Shown: piece by piece, positions 6,680-12,882 of the stretch
Numbering within the stretch: the stretch's first letter is position 1
Layout of the letters: each line of letters starts with the position of its first letter
Origin: an uncultured Collinsella sp.
GTDB taxonomy: Bacteria; Actinomycetota; Coriobacteriia; Coriobacteriales; Coriobacteriaceae
Assembly: GCA_900539035.1 (NCBI GenBank)
Contig: UQAU01000031.1
Span: 1 to 22,775, forward strand
Direction: 5' to 3'
DNA length: 22,775 bases
Made by a program: the position numbers and the translations under genes
Notes under the pieces: generated by a model
Told to the model about the DNA's origin: nothing
Databases searched by the model: none
What the model saw: only the letters and a program-made list of their open reading frames with translations

Positions 6680-8038
6680 ATGGCAGCAACTGAGCAGCTG
6701 TTCAACGTTCGTGAGCGCAAGCGTTTTGAGCGCCACGACATCTGGGAGCGCATCGCCGAGAACGGCACGATTTCCGCCGCCGTCATGGTCCTCGCCGCCA
6801 TCGCCGCCGTCATTTGCGCCAATACCGATGCCTACGAGGCCATCCATCACTTTTTGGAGACCCCGCTGTATGTGGGTCTGGGCAACCTTACGGCCGGTCT
6901 CACCGTTGAGCTTTTCGTCAACGACTTCCTCATGGCGATTTTCTTTTTGCTGGTGGGCATTGAGCTTAAGTACGAGATGACGGTCGGCGAGCTCAAAAAC
7001 CCGCGTCAGGCTATGCTTCCCATGCTGGCGGCCGTGGGCGGCGTCGTCGTTCCCGCCTGCATCTACCTGATCTTTAACCATGCCGGCGCGCACAACGGCT
7101 GGGCCATTCCCATGGCAACCGATATTGCCTTTGCGCTGGGCGTGCTGTCGCTTTTGGGTAATCGCGTGCCCAACGGCGTGCGCGTGTTCTTCTCGACGCT
7201 CGCCATCGCCGACGACCTCATTTCCATCGCCGCCATCGCCATCTTCTACGGTCAGAGCCCCAATCCGTTTTGGTTGGGCGCCGCCGCGCTTGTGACCTGC
7301 GCGCTCGTGTGGCTCAACAAGACGCAGCATTACCGCCTTGCCCCGTACTCGGTGCTGGGCCTGCTGCTGTGGTTCTGCATGTTCAAGAGCGGCGTGCATG
7401 CTACGCTCGCCGGTGTCATCTTGGCCTTTACCATCCCGGCCAAGTGCGGCGTCAAGCTCGATAGCCTCACCGATTGGTTGGGCGAGTGCCTGCCGCTGCT
7501 CGATGACCGCTACGATGACGAGGCACACATCCTGGGCCAGCATGACTTTACCGTCTCGACTACCAAGGTCGAGCGCGTCATGCACCGCGTGACCCCGCCG
7601 CTCATTCGTATGGAGCGTCTGATCTCCACGCCGGTCAACTTTGTGATTCTGCCGATCTTTGCGTTCGTGAACGCACAGGTTCGCCTAGTGGGCGTGGACA
7701 TGAGCACGCTGCTCACCGACCCGGTGACGCTCGGCGTGTACTTTGGCATGCTGCTGGGCAAGCCGATCGGAATCTTTGGCATGACGTTTGCCCTGGTTAA
7801 GCTCAAGATTTCCGAGCTGCCGCATAACGTTAACTGGCACATGATTGCCGGCGTGGGCATTCTGGGCGGTATCGGTTTCACCATGTCGATTCTCATCAGC
7901 GGCCTTGCCTTCCCGACGGCCCAGTTTGAGGTTCTGGCTGCCAAGGCCGCTATTCTCGCCGGCTCTGTCACCGCGGCCGTGCTCGGCATGATCTACATGA
8001 GTGTGATCTGCAAGCACCCCGCGCCCAAGGACGAGTAA
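6680..8038 (+). CDS. nhaA: Na+/H+ antiporter NhaA
   Basis: A 452-residue inner-membrane antiporter exchanging Na+ (or Li+) for protons. The conserved FFLLVGIELKYE segment is near residues 88-99. D148 in ATDIAFALGV and the ion-binding pair D178-D179 in LAIADDLISI correspond to the E. coli NhaA Asp133 and Asp163/164 sites. GVHATLAGV and LGKPIGIF, with the conserved Lys, follow further on. There are about 12 hydrophobic segments, with a roughly 65-residue hydrophilic loop (CGVKLDSLTDW...VERVMHRVTPP) in the middle. Start ATG 6680 is preceded by AAAGGAG. It is a single-gene unit bounded by terminators on both sides, with a candidate attenuator upstream, so ion- or pH-responsive control is likely (inference). 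Confidence 0.96.
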   Translation: MAATEQLFNVRERKRFERHDIWERIAENGTISAAVMVLAAIAAVICANTDAYEAIHHFLETPLYVGLGNLTAGLTVELFVNDFLMAIFFLLVGIELKYEMTVGELKNPRQAMLPMLAAVGGVVVPACIYLIFNHAGAHNGWAIPMATDIAFALGVLSLLGNRVPNGVRVFFSTLAIADDLISIAAIAIFYGQSPNPFWLGAAALVTCALVWLNKTQHYRLAPYSVLGLLLWFCMFKSGVHATLAGVILAFTIPAKCGVKLDSLTDWLGECLPLLDDRYDDEAHILGQHDFTVSTTKVERVMHRVTPPLIRMERLISTPVNFVILPIFAFVNAQVRLVGVDMSTLLTDPVTLGVYFGMLLGKPIGIFGMTFALVKLKISELPHNVNWHMIAGVGILGGIGFTMSILISGLAFPTAQFEVLAAKAAILAGSVTAAVLGMIYMSVICKHPAPKDE

Positions 8039-8055
8039 GAGCACATACAAGTTTG

Positions 8056-8093
8056 AAAACGCCGCCTGTGAACACCATCACAGGCGGCGTTTT
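8056..8093. terminator. bidirectional terminator between nhaA and the convergent small gene
   Basis: A perfect 16-bp stem (8056-8071 with 8078-8093) has loop ACACCA. A4 at one side and T4 at the other let it work in both directions. Confidence 0.85.
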
Positions 8094-8120
8094 AGTCATT
8101 CGGGACGTTCTTAAATGACT
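8094..8120. repeat. small inverted repeat with CGGGACGTTC core
   Basis: AGTCATT (8094-8100) and AATGACT (8114-8120) flank CGGGACGTTCTTA. The core matches the GGGACGTT seen at 15556. It abuts the terminator at 8093. Confidence 0.5.
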
Positions 8121-8124
8121 AGGT

Positions 8125-8379
8125 TTATTCCACGGTGCCGTAGACGGCGCCCCAGCCGTGGGCGGCCAAGGCGGAGTTGAGCTGGTCGCAAAGTGACTGG
8201 CGGTCGTAATAGCCGGGCGGCAAAAGGTTTACGATTTCCATGAGATCGGGTGCCAGGTCCAAGATTTCGGCCTGTACGATCAGATCCAGGCGGTCGATGG
8301 CGTGACGGTCGTAAAACAGTCCGTCGACCAGGCGCTGCAGGTCGCCGAATTCCTCGGCCTGGAACGATCCGTACTCCAT
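8125..8379 (-). CDS. small conserved-looking protein of unknown function (84 aa)
   Basis: The minus-strand frame starts at ATG 8379, chosen for its AAGGAGG 5-6 bases upstream; an upstream in-frame ATG at 8430 lacks such a site. The product is acidic with no membrane segment. It has a helical middle (DRLDLIVQAEILDLAPDLME), then IVNLLPPGYYDRQSLCDQL and ends WGAVYGTVE. The LPPGYYDRQSL part recalls the LPdgxYdSxxDv pattern of DUF2795-type proteins, but the match is weak. It converges on nhaA through a shared terminator and diverges from the aminotransferase gene. Codon use and ribosome site argue that it is real; its function is unknown. Confidence 0.75.
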   Translation of the reverse strand: MEYGSFQAEEFGDLQRLVDGLFYDRHAIDRLDLIVQAEILDLAPDLMEIVNLLPPGYYDRQSLCDQLNSALAAHGWGAVYGTVE

Positions 8380-8481
8380 AGTGCCTCCTTGGGCGCTCCA
8401 CGCCGGCATGCGCGGCGATTCGTAATTCATTGCGATGGACTTAATCTATCACGGCTTCATAACGTTGCGACGGTGGCGGTC

Positions 8482-8487
8482 TATACT
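8482..8487 (+). promoter_or_regulatory. probable -10 of the aminotransferase gene
   Basis: TATACT, 42 bases before the start codon, in a gap shared with the divergent small gene. The -35 is not clear. Confidence 0.45.
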
Positions 8488-8528
8488 TAGAAGAATTGCA
8501 ACGTACCGCTTCGTGAAAGGTCGCACCC

Positions 8529-9833
8529 ATGCAGACGATCTACCAGAAGATGGAAACCACCGAACTCGATGCCGCCATCGAGGCGCTCAAAGCCGAGGTC
8601 GCCGAGGTCAAGGCCAAGGGCTTGGCGCTCGACATGGCCCGCGGCAAGCCGTCGCCCTCCCAGGTGGACATCTCTCGACCCATGCTCGATGTCCTCAATG
8701 CCGATGCCGATCTGCACGACGGCAACGTCGACTGCTCTAACTACGGCTGCTTTGAGGGCATTCCCTCGGCACGCAAGCTGGCGGGGGAGTTCCTGGGTTG
8801 CCCCGTCGAGCAGACGCTCGTACTGGGTTCGTCGAGCCTGCTGATCGAGCACGATATCGCCGGCATGTTCTGGCGCTGCGGCTCGTGCGGCAGCGAGCCT
8901 TGGGAGACTTACGAGGCCGCGCATGACGGCAAGAAGGTCAAGTTCCTGTGCCCGGTTCCCGGCTACGATCGCCACTTTGGCATCACCGCCGACTTGGGCA
9001 TCGAGAACGTTCCCGTCGCGATGACCGACAACGGCCCCGATATGGACGAGGTCGAGCGCCTCGTCGCCGCCGACGATTCCATCAAGGGCATCTGGTGCGT
9101 GCCCAAGTATTCCAACCCCACGGGCATCACCTTTAGCGAGGACACCGTGCGCCGCCTGGTCGAGATGCCCACGGCCGCGCCCGATTTCCGCATCTTCTGG
9201 GACAACGCCTACTGCGTGCACGACCTGTACGACGAGACCGACGAGCTCGCCAACATCTTCGATCTTGCCCGCGCGGCGGGCACCGAGGACCGCGTGGTGG
9301 CCTTTGCCTCGACGTCCAAGATCACCTTCCCGGGCGCCGGTATCGGCTTTATCGGTGCGAGCCCCGCGGTCATCGCCGAGTTCTCCAAGCGCCTGAAGGC
9401 CGGCCTCATCAGCGCCGACAAGCTCAACCAGCTGCGTCACGTGCGCTTCCTTCCCACCATCGAGGCGGTCAAGGAGCACATGAAAAAGCATGCCGAGTTC
9501 TTGCGCCCGCGCTTTGAGGCCGTTGAGCGCAAGCTCACCGAGGGCCTGGGCGATACGGGTTGCGCTACTTGGACACATCCCCGCGGCGGCTACTTTGTGA
9601 GCTTCGATGGTCCCGAGGGCTCGGCCCAAAAGGTCGCCGCGCTTTGTGCCGACCTGGGCGTCAAGCTCACGCCGGCTGGTGCCACCTGGCCCTATGGCAA
9701 GGATCCGCGCGATACCAACATCCGCATCGCGCCGAGCTATCCCACGGTCGAGGACCTGGAGGCCGCGCTCGATGTGCTGGTGCTGGCCGTCAAGCTTGTC
9801 GCTGCCGAGCTTGCGCGTGCCGAGCGCGCCTAA
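8529..9833 (+). CDS. PLP-dependent aminotransferase, Aminotran_MocR-type (class I/II fold)
   Basis: A 434-residue cytoplasmic transaminase of the family annotated as Aminotran_MocR or AspB-4-like. The N-terminal signature LDMARGKPSPSQVDISRPML with a following NYGCFEGIPSARKLAGEFLG is diagnostic of this group. The fold-type I landmarks are YSNPTGITFSEDTVRRL, the cofactor region WDNAYCVHDLY, and the PLP lysine K264 in FASTSKITFPGAG. There is no DNA-binding domain, so it is an enzyme and not a MocR regulator. The likely reaction is aspartate/2-oxoglutarate or alanine-type transamination; substrate is not decided by sequence. Start ATG 8529 has GAAAGGT upstream. The STAS gene follows 51 bases later and may be co-transcribed. 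Confidence 0.9.
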   Translation: MQTIYQKMETTELDAAIEALKAEVAEVKAKGLALDMARGKPSPSQVDISRPMLDVLNADADLHDGNVDCSNYGCFEGIPSARKLAGEFLGCPVEQTLVLGSSSLLIEHDIAGMFWRCGSCGSEPWETYEAAHDGKKVKFLCPVPGYDRHFGITADLGIENVPVAMTDNGPDMDEVERLVAADDSIKGIWCVPKYSNPTGITFSEDTVRRLVEMPTAAPDFRIFWDNAYCVHDLYDETDELANIFDLARAAGTEDRVVAFASTSKITFPGAGIGFIGASPAVIAEFSKRLKAGLISADKLNQLRHVRFLPTIEAVKEHMKKHAEFLRPRFEAVERKLTEGLGDTGCATWTHPRGGYFVSFDGPEGSAQKVAALCADLGVKLTPAGATWPYGKDPRDTNIRIAPSYPTVEDLEAALDVLVLAVKLVAAELARAERA

Positions 9834-9884
9834 CGCGCGGCTTCCCGTACTATCCGCACTTTCGATACGTAAAGGAGCGTATAC

Positions 9885-10199
9885 ATGGATTTGGGTATTT
9901 CCACCAACCCCACGCCAGAGCTCTACACCATTAAGGTAACCGGCGAGATCGATATCTCTAACGCCGATAGCCTGCGTAATGCCATCGACCTGGCGCTCGA
10001 GCAGCCCACTGAGGCCGTTGAGCTCGATTTTGCCCAGGTGAGCTACATCGATTCGACGGGCATTGGCGTGCTCGTGGGCGCCGCGCACCACGCGGTCGAC
10101 CACGGCAAGCGCTTTAGCTGCACCAATGTGCAGCCCCCGGTGATGCGCGTGGTTCAGCTGCTGGGTGTCGACCAGGAGATTTCGATCACCGCTGCATAA
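9885..10199 (+). CDS. STAS-domain protein, anti-sigma factor antagonist-like
   Basis: A 104-residue single STAS domain of the SpoIIAA/RsbV size. The phosphorylatable Ser lies in SYIDSTGIGVLVGAAHHA (S57), in the classic DSTGIGVL context, so regulation by a serine kinase/phosphatase pair is expected. A strong AAAGGAG precedes ATG 9885. No anti-sigma kinase (RsbW/SpoIIAB) or sigma factor is nearby, so it is an orphan here and its partner must lie elsewhere. It could act in a general stress sigma pathway or another partner-switching circuit; the sequence does not tell which. Confidence 0.9.
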   Translation: MDLGISTNPTPELYTIKVTGEIDISNADSLRNAIDLALEQPTEAVELDFAQVSYIDSTGIGVLVGAAHHAVDHGKRFSCTNVQPPVMRVVQLLGVDQEISITAA

Positions 10200-10243
10200 T
10201 CTTTGCCCCCAAAAGGGCATGCCGTTTGGCATATGTTTGTGAT

Positions 10244-10278
10244 GCGCTCGGACGTTTTTGGCGTCCGGGCGCTATACT
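10244..10278 (+). promoter_or_regulatory. inverted repeat overlapping the tatA promoter
   Basis: GCGCTCGGACG (10244-10254) pairs with CGTCCGGGCGC (10262-10272) through one T-G wobble, immediately before TATACT (10273-10278), a good -10. It may be the end of the STAS transcript, although it has no T-tail, or an operator over the promoter spacer. Confidence 0.45.
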
Positions 10279-10353
10279 TGACCGAATGAATAGACGAGTT
10301 CCGGCCGAATGGCGCGGTGCGGGCTCGACTCACATCGAGCCTTGGAGGTATGT

Positions 10354-10935
10354 GTGTTTGGTATTGGAGAGGGTGAGCTCGCAATCATCGTGGTCTTCGG
10401 CTTTTTGCTGTTTGGCCCGGATAAGCTCCCACAGATGGGCCGCACAATCGGCCGTGCCATCCGTCAGTTCCGCGAGACGCAGGAAAAGATGACGGCCGTT
10501 GTTCAGTCCGAGATTATCGATCCGGTGAGCGAGGCCGCTTCGGCACCGGTCAAGCCCAAGAAGACTGCCGTCGATGACGATTCCGATGCGGACGAGGATG
10601 CCGCCGAGACGGCAGCGCCCGCCAAGAAGGAGACCTTTGCCGAGCGCCGTGCCCGCCTTGCTGCCGAGAAGGCTGCGAGCGAGGGTGCCGCCGAGGGCGA
10701 GGGTGCTGCTGAGGAGGCCGAGGGCGCCGAGCCTGCCGCTGCCGCCGAGCCTGTCGTCGAGCCCGAGCCTGCTGCAGAGCCCGAGTCCGAGCCCGAGCCG
10801 GCAGAGCCCACGACGGCTGACCTCTACGCCCGTCGTCCCCGCAAGCGCAAGGCCGTCGTCGACCAGCTCGCTCGCGAGCTCGAGGCCGAGGACGACGCCG
10901 CTGCCGCCGATGCCCCGAAGGGAGGCGATGAGTAA
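10354..10935 (+). CDS. tatA: Tat translocase TatA-family subunit with long acidic tail
   Basis: It starts at GTG 10354 after GGAGG (5-base spacing) and reads FGIGEGELAIIVVFGFLLFG, with one N-terminal membrane helix, then PDKLPQMGRTIGRAIRQFRE as the amphipathic helix. The FGPxKLPxxGR form is TatA-like; the length of 193 residues is nearer TatB. The rest is a hydrophilic Ala/Glu/Pro-rich tail with repeated EPEPAAEPESEPEP and basic RRPRKRK near the end. It assembles with TatC to export folded proteins with twin-arginine signals. It overlaps tatC by one base (TAATG), so the two are translated together. Whether a separate TatB exists in the genome is not known. Confidence 0.88.
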   Translation: MFGIGEGELAIIVVFGFLLFGPDKLPQMGRTIGRAIRQFRETQEKMTAVVQSEIIDPVSEAASAPVKPKKTAVDDDSDADEDAAETAAPAKKETFAERRARLAAEKAASEGAAEGEGAAEEAEGAEPAAAAEPVVEPEPAAEPESEPEPAEPTTADLYARRPRKRKAVVDQLARELEAEDDAAAADAPKGGDE

Positions 10936-11726
10936 TGCCTATCGGACCTGCGCGTATGCCGCTCTTCGATCACCTGGGAGAGCTCCGTCGCCGCCTGACC
11001 ATCGTGGTTGTGTCAGTCTTTGCCGCCGCCATCGTGCTGTATTTCGCCACGCCCGTGGTACTCGATATCCTGGAAGACCCCATCCGCTCCTTTGTGCCGG
11101 ACGGTAAGTTTTACATCACCACCACGCTCGGCGGCTTTGGTCTGCGCTTTTCGCTGGCCATCAAGATGGCCGTTGTCATGTGCACGCCCATGATCATCTG
11201 GCAGATCTTGGCGTTTTTCCTGCCGGCGCTTCGCCCCAACGAGCGCAAGTGGGTCGTGCCCACGGTGCTCGCCTCGACGGTGTTGTTCTTCCTGGGCGCC
11301 ATCTTCTGCTACTTCATCATTATCCCGGCAGGCTTTGAGTGGCTCATCGGCGAGACCTCGGCCGTCGCTACGGCACTGCCCGATCTGGAGAACTACGTCA
11401 ACATGGAGCTGCTCTTTATGATCGGCTTTGGCGTGGCATTTGAGCTGCCGCTCATCATCTTCTACCTGTCCGTCTTCCATATCGTGTCCTACGCGGCCTT
11501 CCGCAGTGCCTGGCGTTTCGTGTACGTTGGCCTGCTTGTGGGCTCGGCTGTGATTACGCCCGACGGCTCGCCCGTTACGCTGGGCCTCATGTATGGCGCC
11601 CTGCTCTCGCTCTACGAGATTTCGCTTGCCATCGCCCGTGTGGTCATTACCGCGCGCGAGGGCAAGGAGGGCTTGTTCGTGAGTCGTCTGGACCTGTTCT
11701 CGGACGACGAGGACGACGAGGAGTAA
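10935..11726 (+). CDS. tatC: Sec-independent protein translocase TatC
   Basis: A 263-residue polytopic membrane protein with six hydrophobic segments, the receptor for twin-arginine signal peptides. Family marks are the N-terminal FDHLGELRRRL with the Glu needed for signal binding, FFLPALRPNERKW in the first cytoplasmic loop, FGVAFELPLIIF, and a TPDG turn before the last helices. The C-terminus is strongly acidic (DDEDDEE). The ATG overlaps the tatA stop and is served by GGAGG inside the tatA end. hypA starts 6 bases after the stop, which places Tat export and nickel maturation in one transcript. Confidence 0.96.
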   Translation: MPIGPARMPLFDHLGELRRRLTIVVVSVFAAAIVLYFATPVVLDILEDPIRSFVPDGKFYITTTLGGFGLRFSLAIKMAVVMCTPMIIWQILAFFLPALRPNERKWVVPTVLASTVLFFLGAIFCYFIIIPAGFEWLIGETSAVATALPDLENYVNMELLFMIGFGVAFELPLIIFYLSVFHIVSYAAFRSAWRFVYVGLLVGSAVITPDGSPVTLGLMYGALLSLYEISLAIARVVITAREGKEGLFVSRLDLFSDDEDDEE

Positions 11727-11732
11727 ATCGGT

Positions 11733-12089
11733 ATGCACGAGGTTGGCATTGTCAACGGCATACTCGATACAGTGATTCGCGCGGCGCGTGGGGCGGGGGC
11801 CTCGCGCGCCGTTTTGGTAACGCTACGTATCGGGGATATGACCGAAGTTGTGCGCGAGGCGCTCGACTTTGCGTGGGAGACGTTCCGAGACGAGGACCCT
11901 CTCACATACGGCTGCGAGCTTGCCGTGGAGGAAGTCCATCCACAAAGTGAGTGTCTGGACTGCGGTGAGATCTTTGAGCACGACCGATTCCATTGCCGTT
12001 GCCCCCAGTGCGGCGGCGCCAACGTGCGTCTGCTGCACGGCCGCGAGCTCGACATCGCAAGTATCGAAATCGAAACCCCCGACGATTAG
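11733..12089 (+). CDS. hypA: hydrogenase/nickel maturation factor HypA
   Basis: A 118-residue nickel metallochaperone. It begins MHE, where the N-terminal amine and His2 bind nickel, and carries a structural zinc site made by C74 and C77 in ECLDCGEIF and by C90 and C93 in CRCPQCGG. It acts with HypB to insert Ni into [NiFe]-hydrogenase precursors, and in some bacteria into urease. AGGAG lies 9 bases upstream, inside the tatC end. It is 55 bases from hypB. No hydrogenase, urease or hypCDEF gene is in the window, so the client is elsewhere. Confidence 0.95.
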   Translation: MHEVGIVNGILDTVIRAARGAGASRAVLVTLRIGDMTEVVREALDFAWETFRDEDPLTYGCELAVEEVHPQSECLDCGEIFEHDRFHCRCPQCGGANVRLLHGRELDIASIEIETPDD

Positions 12090-12144
12090 CCCGCTAGCCA
12101 TCTGGTGATGGGGTATAAAGGGGCCAAAGTAAGGAGTGCCGAGT

Positions 12145-12828
12145 ATGGCCGAGAAAACGATTGATATCGCGTCGCCGATTCTGTCGCGCAATGAGCGCCT
12201 GGCAGATCAGCTGCGTCAGCGATTTAAAGAGACAAACACCTATGTGATCAATGTGCTGTCGAGCCCCGGCTCGGGCAAGACCACTACGATTCTGGGCACC
12301 AACGAGCGCCTGCGCGACAAGGCGGGCTTGCGTTGCGCCGTCATCGAGGGCGATATCGCCTCGGATGTCGATGCCATCACCATGAAGGAAGCCGGCATGC
12401 CTGCCATCCAGATCAACACGGGCGGCCTGTGCCACCTCGAGGGTAACATGATCATGGAGGCCGTTGATGCCTTCGACCAGGCTGTGGGTCTGGAAAACAT
12501 CGACGCCATCTTTATCGAAAACGTGGGTAACCTGGTCTGCCCAGTCGACTTTGACCTGGGCGAGAACCTGTCCATCATGATCCTCTCGGTGCCCGAGGGC
12601 GACGACAAGCCCATCAAGTACCCGGGCATCTTTCAACATGCCGGCGCGCAGCTGCTCAACAAGGTCGACGTGGCCCCGGCTTTCGATTTTGACATGGATA
12701 GGTATACTAAGACACTCGATGACCTCAATCCGCAGGCGCCGCGGTTTGCCGTGAGCGCGCGCAAGGGCGAGGGCATGGATGCCTGGTGCGATTGGCTCAT
12801 CGGGCAGATCGAGCAAGCAAGGGCGTAA
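12145..12828 (+). CDS. hypB: hydrogenase nickel incorporation GTPase HypB
   Basis: A 227-residue SIMIBI GTPase that drives nickel transfer. The P-loop is PGSGKTT (residues 41-47), the metal-site Cys-His pair is C96-H97 in GGLCHLEG, ENVGNLVCPVDFDLGE is switch II with C132, and NKVD (172-175) gives guanine specificity. The N-terminal CxxCGC high-affinity nickel motif and the His-rich stretch of some HypBs are both absent, so nickel storage is not expected. ATG 12145 is preferred over a GTG nine bases earlier because AAGGAG sits 8 bases upstream. A TATAAA at about 12113 could give a second promoter. Confidence 0.95.
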   Translation: MAEKTIDIASPILSRNERLADQLRQRFKETNTYVINVLSSPGSGKTTTILGTNERLRDKAGLRCAVIEGDIASDVDAITMKEAGMPAIQINTGGLCHLEGNMIMEAVDAFDQAVGLENIDAIFIENVGNLVCPVDFDLGENLSIMILSVPEGDDKPIKYPGIFQHAGAQLLNKVDVAPAFDFDMDRYTKTLDDLNPQAPRFAVSARKGEGMDAWCDWLIGQIEQARA

Positions 12829-12882
12829 ATCGGCCGCCACACGGGCGGGCGTAGCCGCAGAGACACGAGATAGGAGCCTCTT

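Noticed and set aside
5453..7585. A 710-codon minus-strand frame across ppaC and nhaA
   Set aside because: It crosses two real genes, two terminators and a promoter gap, so it cannot be one transcribed gene.
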